From: Agrostemma githago
Lineage: Eukaryota; Streptophyta; Magnoliopsida; Caryophyllales; Caryophyllaceae
NCBI GenBank assembly: GCA_958450325.1
Contig: OY288241.1
Coordinates: forward strand, 40,424,278 to 40,488,277
DNA length: 64,000 nucleotides
Reading direction: 5' to 3'
The notes beneath the pieces were generated by a model. That model had not been told where the DNA came from. It did not search any database and saw only the letters and a program-made list of their open reading frames with translations. Both the position numbers and the translations under genes were made by a program. This document shows positions 47,110 through 56,628 of the stretch, in pieces (within the stretch, counting starts at the first letter, position 1; the number at the start of each line of letters is the position of its first letter).

Positions 47110-47460
47110 CCTAATTCTAGTTCGGTAGCGATCGATTTCAGTCGTTAATCTTGTCATTTAGCGACCGATTTCAGTCGCCGAAAGATGTTCAAAGATGCCA
47201 CGTCACACCCCTTAGCGACTGAAATCAGTCGCTAATCTGACGCTCTTAGCGACTGAAATCAGTCGCTAAAGAGACGTCTTAGCGACTGATTTGAGTCGCT
47301 AAGTTTAGCGACTGAAATCAGTCGCGCGTCTGTTTTAGCGACTAAAATCAGTCGCTAAAAGCGACTAACTGTAGCCACAGATGCTTAGCGACTATTAACA
47401 GTCGCACGTCTCTTTTTAGAGACAGATGACAGTAGCTAAGCTCAGTCGCCCAAGACTTTA
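47110..47460. repeat. Right subterminal repeats of CACTA-2
   Basis: A denser array of the same near-palindrome as at the left end includes several exact AGCGACTGAAATCAGTCGCT copies. Confidence 0.8.
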
Positions 47461-47582
47461 ACTCTTGTAGTGAAAGGGAATCCCGGAATCCGGTACTCGA
47501 GGAAACCAGATCCATTCATGTGGGAACAATCTTAGATCCCAAGATGCTTAAGATAGGGTTATCCTTAGATCCCGAGGAGAGA

Positions 47583-47714
47583 CAACAGTTCACGAGCCTC
47601 CTCTAAGAGTTCAAAGACGTCTTGTAGGACCATGCGAACTGTTGAACTCTTGTAAGAGGTGAAGGATGCAGCAATGGCTCGTGAACTGTTGAACTCTTGT
47701 AGGACCATGCGAAG
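47583..47714. other. Patchwork rearrangement junction
   Basis: TCTTGTAGGACCATGCGAA occurs at 47620-47638 and again at 47695-47713. GAACTGTTGAACTCTTGTA occurs at 47636-47654 and 47683-47701. CAACAGTTCACGAGCC (47583-47598) recurs inverted at 47676-47691. The block sits exactly between the end of the Tat pol coding sequence and the Harbinger element. This looks like templated filler DNA made during double-strand-break repair. Confidence 0.7.
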
Positions 47715-47946
47715 ACTTCATAATATTAATAATTTGTTTGGATCGTAATACAAGTTCCATTTTTTTTAAAATAATATTAATAATCATATTATTATTTTTT
47801 TATTTCTATATATGAAACGGAATATCTCTTAATTGCTAATCAAAATAACAATAATAATCATAATATTGCTTTGTAGAACAAAATAGTTGTCACTCATACA
47901 ATTTTAAGAAAATAATTTGTCTTCGCATATCACATAATATCGTTCT

Positions 47947-49951
47947 CTACGATTCGCTTGCTTCCATATGTTCTACTGTTTCATCTTCCTCTTGTAGTCC
48001 ATCTTCTTCGAAGCCATTAGCTCGCCATATCTCTTTAGTTATTTTTTTTCGCACTTTGTCCATGCGTTTCTTCCTTTCTTTATCGTCCATTTTTGTATCT
48101 GCCCTTCCTTCACTTCTTCCATGTTGTACAACTGGTATACGAACTTTATGCATCCTTATGAAATTATGTAGTGTGAAAGCGGAAACGATAATTGACATTT
48201 GATACTGTTTTGACATTTGCGGCATATTATATATTATTTTCCCTCTCTTCTTCAGCTGACCAAACGCCATTTCAACTTTCATTCTTAAAGACGAATGTCG
48301 ATAGTTAAAATGTTCAGAAATTCCTTGAGGTGGTCCATGTTCATATTCCTGCATATGATATCTAGCGTTTGAGTCGTCAATAGGACACAAATAGCCAAGT
48401 GTATTAATATATCCCGAGTCCACCAAGTAGTACTTACCTACAAATTAATATCGAGTATTAACATACATGAAAACCAAGGAAGTAAACTGAAAAAAATCAT
48501 GGAAAGAACGACATCATATATACCTTGCGGTGGATGCGGAAAACAATATTTTGAGTTGGTCAATGAGTCGCGCCATACTGTAAGATCGTGGGCAGTTCCT
48601 TCCCAACCTACATTGATAAATGTGAAAATTCGATCAAAGGAGAAAGCAGCCAACACATTCCAAGTTTTACCACGACGACCTCGAAATGGCACACCGTCCT
48701 GATCACTAATAATTGCTTCAATATGTGTTCCATCTATGGCTCCGATAGCGTCCTGAAAAATCATAATAATATGTAAACGTTTATAAAATAAAAGGGTTAG
48801 ATAAATTAAAGTTGTTGGACGTTACCTTGAAATAAGGCCAGTAGTGCGAATTGTTTTCTACCTCCGGAGGCACCTCTAGTAAATCACGATGTGGTCTAAT
48901 GATATCATGAGACAATATCACCAAAGCATCCAAAACCTTTCTCAAATATTTGCATATTGTAGATACAGGATGTTTGAATCTATCGGCAACATCACGATAA
49001 GAAGCTCCTTTAGCCATCATGTATAAACAAATTCCAACTTGTTCGTCTACTTTGACAAATCGGCCATCTGCTAATAATTTTCTCTCAACCATCAGGTCCA
49101 CTAGCTGCGCAAACATATATTTATCTAGTCGAAGTTGCTCATAACACGATGTAGTATTTTCATTTAACAATCTATAGATATATTCAGCACCACTATCTCC
49201 CCACTCTCTTCGAGGCCGTCTTGTCGATGACTCCGGTAATTCTTCTAATTCAGGTGTTTCAAGTGATCTGCGTAATTCCTCTAATGCAATAATCATAGAT
49301 GCCATTTATTCAATTATGAGAGGGTATGAAGAATTGCGAGTTAAGAAGCCGGGGGTTTCATGGTGGAGGCTTGTGTGGAGTAATTGGAGTTTACCGAAAC
49401 ATAGCTTCATTTCGTGGCTTGTGTTTCAGGGGGCTCGAAAAACAAGACTGACGCTGCAAAAGATTGGGGTTGCTGATTCTGACAGATGTTTTCTGTGTGC
49501 GGTCCAACCGGAGAGCCTTGATCATTTGTTCTTTGGATGCGACTGGAGCACGAGAGTTATGAGGATTGTGGGTGATTGATTGAGGAGGACGATACCGAGT
49601 AATGGGGGCCTTTTATGTGCCACGAATTTGAGAGGTACAAAACTTTAATGTAATGTACTTCGTGCTACGGTTAATGCGGCAATTTATCATATCTGGAGGC
49701 ATCGGAATACTTGCAGAATTGACGGGGCTGTCTCACAGCCTATGGTCACGGCTAACTTGATTAAATTGGATGTTAAAAGTCGAATTTTGTGTAAGATCAA
49801 ATACCCAATTCGTTCCAAAGATGCTAGATGGCTACATAATTTGATGTAGTCATTTAACATCTCCTTGTACATTGGCTACATATTATTAATATATACTTAC
49901 ACTTCATCAAAAAAAAATAATCATAGATGCACGCCTTATATTATCATCCAT
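47947..49951 (-). pseudogene. Harbinger transposase (HARBI1-like nuclease), split by LINE D
   Basis: On the minus strand the original ATG is at 49951 (MDDNIRRA), then the LINE insertion, then the rest of exon 1 (49302-48826), intron 48825-48753, exon 2 (48752-48524), intron 48523-48438, and exon 3 (48437-47947, stop TAG). Intron borders are good (CAAG^GTAACG and TTTTCAG^GACG; GCAAG^GTATAT and TTTGTAG^GTAAG). A helix-turn-helix-like part (GASYRDVADRFKHPVSTICK) precedes the catalytic region. The three acidic residues are in GAIDGTHIEA, TAHDLTVWRD and MKVEMAFGQLKKR. Apart from the LINE the frame has no stop, so it was probably intact until that insertion. It would cut and rejoin element ends in the nucleus with the Myb-like partner. 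Confidence 0.88.
49303..49915 (+). mobile_element. LINE D, short 5'-truncated insertion
   Basis: It encodes the last part of a plant LINE ORF2. First comes VSWWRLVWSNWSLPKHSFIS, then the zf-RVT cluster CFLCAVQPESLDHLFFGC, then a terminal segment with stops. It ends in an A-tail (about 49909-49917). The 15-bp target duplication AATAATCATAGATGC is at 49288-49302 and 49916-49930. It is inserted in antisense orientation into the first codons of the Harbinger transposase. The open frame 49316-49579 is this fragment. Confidence 0.9.
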
Positions 49952-50179
49952 TCTACACTATAAAAGTTAAAACATTAGTTATCAGAAAATTGAAACACAA
50001 TCACTTAGATTTCAAGAGAACAAATATCATAAACATTACATTTGAAACGGAACACTTGAAATTAAAAATTCAACATTAAGAGGATCAGCAACACAGTAAA
50101 GTGAAAATACAAATTCCTAAACATGATAGTTCAAACATTTAAGTTGTTGAATTGTATAAATAGAGGATCGTTGCTTATC

Positions 50180-51139
50180 GATCATATATAGACCCATTTT
50201 TTATTGTCATTTTGAACTATTAGGAAAATGTCAGCTTGTTTCTCATCACTCAAGTATCTCAAAGCTGCAATAAAGTATGCATCACCATATTTTTCAGCCA
50301 CTTGCAATCTTGTTAATTCATCATAACCATTTTAGCCTTAGATGGCCCACTTGATGAACCAACACTTCCTTGCTACAGTAGTTGAATGACACTGTCAAAA
50401 CTAGTTTCTCTTCTCTTGCGTTCAACTGGACTAATCAGATCTTCACTTTTACGTTTGCGAAACGAACTCATTGGAATCTCGTGTGCAAGTGATTGTGGTG
50501 GTGATTTACTCTCATCACCCGACATATTATCAACCGCAATGTTATTAAAATCATCTTCAGTACTTCCAGAACCTTCCTCAACCTATTTTATATTATTAGT
50601 CAAGTACGATGGTCCTTTTCCCATTGCAGGAGAAAAGCAACCACCCACCCCGTGAGCAGCTTTACCATCAAATAACTTGCTCAACTCATCTAAGTTCTCC
50701 AGGTTTTGCTTAATTATCTTCATACCATACTTTGCATTCTGCTGTGAAAACAAATACAAGTATTTATTTATAATCAAGCTTCACCAATAACAAAAAAACA
50801 AATTCACCACATTATATAAAAAATATATCTTAGCAATCATCGTACCTCCATAAATGCGTTATATCTCTCGGTACATCTCTCTTCTACATCCACTTCTTTA
50901 GTTCTAGGATCATATGATATACCTGTCAAACTTTGCAGTTCCTCCCAACATTTGTATTTCTCTTTCAAATCAGTATAGTGATTTTTCACTTGCTTTGACA
51001 CAAGATTAATTCCTACTTGGGCACTAAGATTCTTCGCAATCTTTGGCCAAGAAAATTTGCTAAGCCCTTTAGCTATCTCTTCATTTAGAATTACAAGTAA
51101 CTTTCTTGTGATCTCATCAGTCCAGGTGGTCCTTCCCAT
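50180..51139 (-). pseudogene. Harbinger Myb/SANT-like DNA-binding protein (broken)
   Basis: The second Harbinger gene binds element ends and carries the transposase to the nucleus. Exon 1 (51139-50846) reads TTWTDEITRKLLVILNEEIA, then SWPKIAKNLS and KNHYTDLKEKYKCW, the Myb_DNA-bind_3 (PF12776) pattern. The donor is GGAG^GTACG and the acceptor CACAGCAG near 50739. Exon 2 continues with YGMKIIKQNLENLDELSKLF, a stop after TNNIK (50583-50585), a basic segment RKRKSEDLISPVERKRRE, another stop near 50380, and after a frame change DAYFIAALRYLSDEKQADIF, the usual C-terminal helix region. Two stops and a frameshift make it a pseudogene, although its transposase partner was kept in better shape. Confidence 0.75.
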
Positions 51140-53180
51140 TATTATCTTATTTGTAGATAAATCAATACAATTAAAAATTAGTTATCCAATAATCTTTTTA
51201 AACATTAAAAATTAATTATCCAACAATCCTTAATTAACACATGAAAACTATTCAAATTAATACATATAAGTATATAACACTATTGAAGTTTTTTTTTGAG
51301 GAAAACACTATTGAAGTTATAATCATTGATGGAGAATTTTTTTTTAATAACAACAAATATCATATCTACCGTAAAAAATTTAAAAAAACATTCTACAAAA
51401 TATAAGAGTAAAAGAATGAAAAAATTATATTGAAAAAATTTATATTAAAGGTTAATATATGAAAGTAATTTAATTTATTTTGGTATAAAAGTTCATAAGG
51501 AATATGGAAGTTTTAAGTTGGAGGAAAATCGAAATAGAAGGGAATTAATGTGGAGAGGATATGATTTTTTTTTGGTACTCATGTGGACAAGATATGATAA
51601 AATGGGAGAAGAATTGAAAAAAAATTCAAAATCTGCTCCCAGTGGGATTTGATCTCGTGCTGTTCAAGTAATATAACCCAGAGTTTACCAATACAGCAAC
51701 TACAATTCAATGTTCTATTCTACCATCTTTAAGATTAATAGTATAATATTAGAATGCTCAATTCCATATTATCTGAACGACTATAGCCAAAAAAAGATTG
51801 TAGACTATAATATTATCTGAATGACTGTAGACTATAATATTATCCTAAAAAGATTGTAGACTATAATACTATATGGATGAAATATATTTGTCGTATTGTA
51901 GCCGAACGATTGTAGACTCATCACAAAATATTTTAGGATGGATACCAATCAATATTAGAATATACTAATATTCTTAATTATTCCTATATATTTGCTGTTT
52001 ATAAATTATATGGGATCGATCCCCTATTTTAGGACGATTATCATTGGAATCCCAACATCCGTGGGATATATATTTTAGGATGGATATTGTACATTAGTTA
52101 TGGAATTAATCAAGGGAAAATCATATCCATTTAATATAAGCAAAATAAAGATAACCCAAAGTTCAATTTAAATAATTGAAATCATGTGAATATATGATAC
52201 TGCATTTAGTGATTTTTTTTTTTAATTATAGTATGTGCGTACTGCAATTATCCATTGTTTCAAATGTGAGAGATTTAGGAGAGAGAAGATGGAGATCAGC
52301 AATAATTTTGTACTTCCACTAATTGATAGACTAACGTGATACTAATTGATAGATTGTTAATTTATCATTAATTACTTCACAGTATTAAGGAGAACTCACA
52401 GCAGTTCTCATTACTAATTCACAGTAGTTTAATCAGAGGCACCTCAAATACTGCAATTTCTTCTCCTTGATTACTTATTTATAGATACCAAAAAAAATAC
52501 TAATTGATACAATAATGACTAAAGATAGAAGAAAATCAAAGTATCCTTTTGATTAGCTTTGAAGAAAATAAAAATAATAAAAATATCAAACAAGAAGAAG
52601 AATAAACATACCTAATCTGAAAGTTTGAGAGAAGCAGTACAATGGAAGTGTGGTTTGATTTTCTTATCTTCATACTCCATATTTATAAAGTTGATGAGGG
52701 TAAGGAAATAATGAAGGTTAGTTGGGACTTGCATGTCTTCTGCAAAAATCTGGAAAAAAGATTGCTTCTTTAGATTTGGTTTCAATTTTGGCAAATTCCA
52801 ATACCCATTGCATGTCTTGATCTGCAAAAAGGATTTCTTTTTGTCTTGTATCCAATTGTTTTGTTGAACAATAGCAGAACATGTCTCCTACATTGTCTAA
52901 TGGTGTATGAAAATATAGTACTTCCCTAGTACTTTAGACTCCTACACTAGTACAATCTACGATTAGAACCGTTCAAAACCGTATTTGACATAAAGATATA
53001 TTACGTAAATAAATATATTCCCTTTGGACACTATTTTTTGCCCTATTTCGTTAAAATACTTTTCACAAATTAAAGTATTACGTAAATAAAATAGTGTCCG
53101 GAGGAAATATATTATTAACAAATTGTCCATTTTCAAGTATGAAAAATACAAAAGTAAAAAAAATCAAATGAATTGGAGGA
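51140..53180. other. Non-coding right arm of the Harbinger element
   Basis: This AT-rich sequence has many poly-A/T runs and several near-repeats of TATAATATTATCTGAA-like text around 51750-51880. The ORFs at 52612-52827 and 52963-53151 have no recognisable domain. It could contain the promoter of the Myb-like gene, but no element can be pinpointed. Confidence 0.5.
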
Positions 53181-53185
53181 TTATT

Positions 53186-53245
53186 ATTTTATTATTATTA
53201 TTATTATTATTATCATTATTATTATCATCATTATTTAACTTTATA
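53186..53245. repeat. (ATT)n microsatellite
   Basis: Imperfect ATT/ATC trinucleotide repeats are followed by AT- and T-rich runs to about 53290. Confidence 0.85.
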
Positions 53246-53344
53246 TATATATTTATTTTTTTTTTATTTTTTTTTTAATTTTATCTTTATTTTTCATTTT
53301 TTTAAAATATAATTAGATTATTTATATAAATAATTCTTATTTTC

Positions 53345-53459
53345 AGCTTCTATCAGCTCAGCTTCTATCAGCTCAGCTCCTATTAGACCAGCTCAGCTCC
53401 TATCAGACCAGCTCAGCTCAGCTCAGCCCAGCCCTGTTTCAGCCGAAAAGAACAAGGCC
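53345..53459 (-). repeat. Right terminal region of the Harbinger element
   Basis: A CAGCTC/CTATCAG-rich subterminal array of short direct repeats leads into AGCCGAAAAGAACAAGGCC at the end. This is the classic GGCCTTGTTCTTTTCGGCT Harbinger end in reverse. TTA follows. Confidence 0.75.
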
Positions 53460-53462
53460 TTA

Positions 53463-53684
53463 CTATAAGGAATTAAGTACTACAAAAATACGGGTATTAC
53501 AATCTACCCTCCTTATAAGGAACTTCGTCCCGAAGTTCACCACTCACCTAACGTAACCAAACACACTCAAACTCGTCATGAATGATCATCTCTGGTAACA
53601 TGATCATCATAAATAACATCACCGAGAGTAACTGAACTGTGTGGTATTACACTTTGTCACGTAAAAATCGTGAGCCTTCAACAT
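53463..53684 (-). repeat. Chromovirus-type LTR start and pol-end border
   Basis: On the minus strand, a block with GAACTTCGGGACGAAGTTCC and AAGGAGGGTAGATT (53502-53560) is followed at 53501 by TGTAATACCCG, a LTR start. Only about 40 bp of the LTR remain before the Harbinger insertion. The internal part fades out by about 53680. Confidence 0.55.
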
Positions 53685-53975
53685 ATTTGAGGCCTCGATA
53701 AATCTTTTTAACGACTTCGGTCAACACGTGTTAAGTCCATCACGTGATTTATTCTTTTCAAAAATCGTGCATCGTATCATTCTAATCTATTTTTGTTCCA
53801 TTATTATCGTTACTAACCCGTTTGTTTCTATTTTGGCGCTTTATTTTCATTGTTTGTTTTATTGTACTAAAACGAACTTCACATGCTAAAACAACTTCGA
53901 CCTAATTCAAAGATGCATTAAACGACGTAGATCAAACATATTTCACATATTTAGTGAAAAAGACTATTTGCATAT
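53685..53975 (+). repeat. 3' fragment of a Tat-type LTR
   Basis: It is similar to 55490-55800 of the adjoining complete LTR. Shared blocks are near CGATAAAT, CGTTACTAACCCGTTTG and AACGAACTTC.CATGCTAAA. It stops abruptly where the complete LTR begins, so a Tat element seems to have inserted into an older LTR of its own family. Confidence 0.7.
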
Positions 53976-56238
53976 TGTAGACACTCACATTTGGCTATTA
54001 GGTGTCCATGACAGTTTCCGACAAACACCCGATGATGATCGGACGCAAACATGCTTTAACGTACTCGAATATGGGCTCGAAATTATGGGCATTTGGCTTG
54101 GGCTTTTTACGGAGTACAAATCTCACAAAATCAACCTCAAAATCAGGCCCAGTGGGTCATTTCGAGTCAAATAAGACTAATTTGGGTCGAATCCGACACC
54201 AAGGGTAAAACCGTCTTTTAGCGACCGAGTCAAAACCCGGTCAAAGATATTTTCGAGACATGCAAACCGTCCGTGTCATCCCATGAGTCCGTTTTGAGCT
54301 CAAACACTACAAAAAATCAGCTACAAAAAATATTAAACAATTCCGATTAAGCATAGAATTCAATCCCCAGTAGGATTCCCGACCGAGCACTCCACCGAGC
54401 ACAAGGAGTACTCGGCCAAGTACTCTTTTTCAGCCGGCTCAGGTGACTTCCTCACCAAGTAACGGAATCCTCGTTCTACTCGAATTGCTTACCTTTCCTA
54501 TCTCGAGCGGAGTTTCTTATCACCCAAGCAAGGTTACCTCTCCTAGCTTCAATCGAGGACTGCTCCTATAAATAGGACCCTCTCATCAACATAAAAAGAG
54601 CCAACATCCATCACACCGGACACATTCATCATACATTGAAATATCTACAACAATACAAATTCCCGACACCCCATACAAGTAGCATCGAAAGACCGATAGT
54701 ATAACCCGAGACCCGAAGAAACCGGCCATCTCGACCCGACACCCTACACGTCCCATACCACCATAACTCACCTACATTACCTCGACGCTCCCGTGTCTAA
54801 GCCAGATTCCGACAAGCCCCATTCCGAGCAAACAAGCATGTAGGTTGAGAGTGTAAAATCAAACCCGATTTCTCCTTTCTCTCTTCCCTTCTTCTCGTTT
54901 TTATCTCTTTTTCGTCGGTCCGTTTTTTTATGGGTCTTCGTCACATCTTCCATTTTCTATAATATCGATACTACAAACTATTTTTATACAAAACAATGTT
55001 CTTAAAATACGATATCGATTCTCTAGTCGAATATCGTATCAAAAAAGAACTAAATCGATCTCGTTGATGCTAAAAAAATCGTCCTTTGGTTTTAAACATA
55101 ATATGACAATTTTGACGCGGAGAGAATCAACATCTTTTCATTCGATTTGTTTTTCTTTTCAAAACAATTTTCAAAAAACATTTTTTTCTAAAAACTATTT
55201 CGAATATTTGATAGAGATTTTATAATCGAATATCGAATATAACGAATATCGAAAATTTAAATCGAGTATAAGTTAATCTATATTTGTACGCGATTTAATA
55301 AAATTATCAATTTTCGGAAAAACGACCTCGAAAACAGGCCGCCATGCGAGTCGCACATGTCCCGTGCGAGTCGCATGGCAGCGTGAGTCGCGCCATCCTT
55401 GCGCGGGTCGCGCAGCCTCCTGAAATCCGCTGCATCGAAACGCAAATCAGTCTTATTTCTTCTAACATCTTTGCTTTATTAAAACGACGGTTTTTCTTGG
55501 CATATTTTAGGTTTCGATAAATTTTTTCTTGACCTTGGTCAACGCGTGCTTAATCCATCACTTGTCATAAAAAGCTTTTCAAAATCATTCATTTATCGCA
55601 TCTACATCTTTTATTCAATTTACAAATCGTTACTAACCCGTTTGCTCATGTTTTTAGCGATTTCCTTTCATCTTTTATTGTTTGTTTTATTATACTAAAA
55701 CGAACTTCGCATGCTAAAACAACTTTGACGTTAAATTTAGATGCATTAAACCGACTTAACAACCCATTCAATTCTCGCATGTTTAGGGAAAACAATGTTT
55801 GCATATCATTCATCGTATTACTAACGCGTGTATTTCAAAATCAAACGATATCTTAGTAGAGGCCGCTAATGTGCGGGCGGGGTTGGGTGTTCTTTGTGAA
55901 CTTCCCAACACGTACCCTCACTCCTTACTCAGAACCATGGTTTCCGGATGTCCAAATCCATTGGCACACGAGAGTCATTCAATAGACGGTATCCGATAAT
56001 GTCGGTATCGGTATCAAATGCTAAGGGACGAACCCAATAAACTCTGACATCGGAATAGGCCATACTTTGTGCATGGCCCACTACGACATAGAGTGGGTTC
56101 GAACGGGCCCTCCCACAAAGTTCAGTGGCGACTCCAACTTCGATTTAAATTTCAATTCGACCCATCTCATATGGAGATTCATTCGCCTCCCCAAACCCGC
56201 GCGTGGCCGCGTCGGGGTGGACCTATGTCATGTCCACA
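53976..56238 (+). repeat. 5' LTR of plus-strand Tat/Ogre element (2.26 kb)
   Basis: It starts TGTAGACACTC and ends CATGTCCACA, followed at once by the PBS. It is homologous to 2551-5062 and 31180-34364 in the opposite orientation. It contains a GC-rich cluster of CGAGTCGC/GCGAGTCGC-like words at 55335-55425. The ORFs at 55799-56267 are chance frames. Confidence 0.85.
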
Positions 56239-56241
56239 ATT

Positions 56242-56259
56242 TGGCGACTCCGCTGGGGA
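56242..56259 (+). other. Primer-binding site (tRNA-Arg type)
   Basis: TGGCGACTCCGCTGGGGA is identical to the PBS of the minus-strand element at 2530-2547. Confidence 0.8.
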
Positions 56260-56628
56260 TTAACTGATGCGTAACTTACCATCGGCATCCTCAGGGTGAG
56301 ACTCGAATAGAAATCGTTTGACTAGTACAATACGCGTTTTAATTTTACGGTTCATGCATAACCCCATCTTTTCCCGGGCCGGTACTGGTGATCGAAGTCC
56401 CACTATACCATTGATGTAGTCCAAATTGGATATGTCAAAAGGTGTTCATAGCAGGTTCGTATGGGTTTTACGGCATGTTCTAAGCTCAACTCGACTTAGG
56501 AAGTCCGCCCCGATTCTCGAATAGGCTATGTACACTGGTATAGACCCTTTATAGACTGACCGAGACTTAGTTTCAGAGCATACATGGTGTCGTTATACTG
56601 TTTCCATGACTACGTGCTGCTTGATCTA
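56260..56628 (+). other. Leader of the plus-strand Tat element, truncated by an Athila insertion
   Basis: It is homologous in reverse to about 2170-2520. The homology breaks exactly at 56628, where the Athila LTR starts. The rest of this Tat element should lie beyond the Athila, outside the window. Confidence 0.75.

Larger units (their letters stand above)
43937..47472 (+). mobile_element. CACTA-2: internally deleted CACTA/En-Spm element
   Basis: It starts CACTACAAGAAATAC and ends TCTTGTAGTG; the reverse complement of the end begins CACTACAAGA. AAA flanks both sides (43934-43936 and 47473-47475). Subterminal regions (43960-44215 and 47110-47460) carry at least ten copies of an AGCGACTGAAATCAGTCGCT-like palindrome. 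Inside are a transposase-associated domain exon and a multi-exon gene of the plant En/Spm transposase family (PF03004). The catalytic DDE transposase itself was not found, so it is probably non-autonomous. Confidence 0.9.
43838..47638 (+). pseudogene. Inverted pre-RT segment of Tat pol, split by CACTA-2
   Basis: Before the CACTA element the plus strand reads GVPGNDIEKLDEQVHLPPHL. After it the frame continues as EETRSIHVGTILDPKM, then LSLDPEERQQFTSLL, a stop, and EFKDVL (47476-47638). Removing CACTA-2 and one AAA copy restores a continuous frame. In Tat pol this segment lies between protease and RT, just before the FAW…DM block. The neighbouring RT is on the opposite strand, so this piece is inverted relative to it. 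Confidence 0.72.
47715..53459 (-). mobile_element. PIF/Harbinger DNA transposon (left end lost)
   Basis: It carries the two genes of the superfamily, a DDE transposase (47947-49951) and a Myb/SANT-like protein (about 50180-51139), both on the minus strand. The right terminus reads, on the minus strand, GGCCTTGTTCTTTTCGGCTG from 53459, followed on the plus side by TTA (53460-53462), the Harbinger target trinucleotide. No matching terminal repeat is found on the left, where the element meets the patchwork junction, so it is end-deleted. 51140-53180 is AT-rich and non-coding. LINE D is inserted at 49303-49915. The right end is within a chromovirus-type LTR. Confidence 0.82.

Noticed and set aside
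47110..47460. Palindromic array as a possible CRISPR or centromeric satellite
   Set aside because: It lies exactly in the subterminal zone of a CACTA element, mirrors the other end, and is best read as transposase-binding repeats.
56242..56259. tRNA-Arg-like sequence as a tRNA gene
   Set aside because: Only 18 nt match a tRNA 3' end, directly beside a LTR; this is a primer-binding site.
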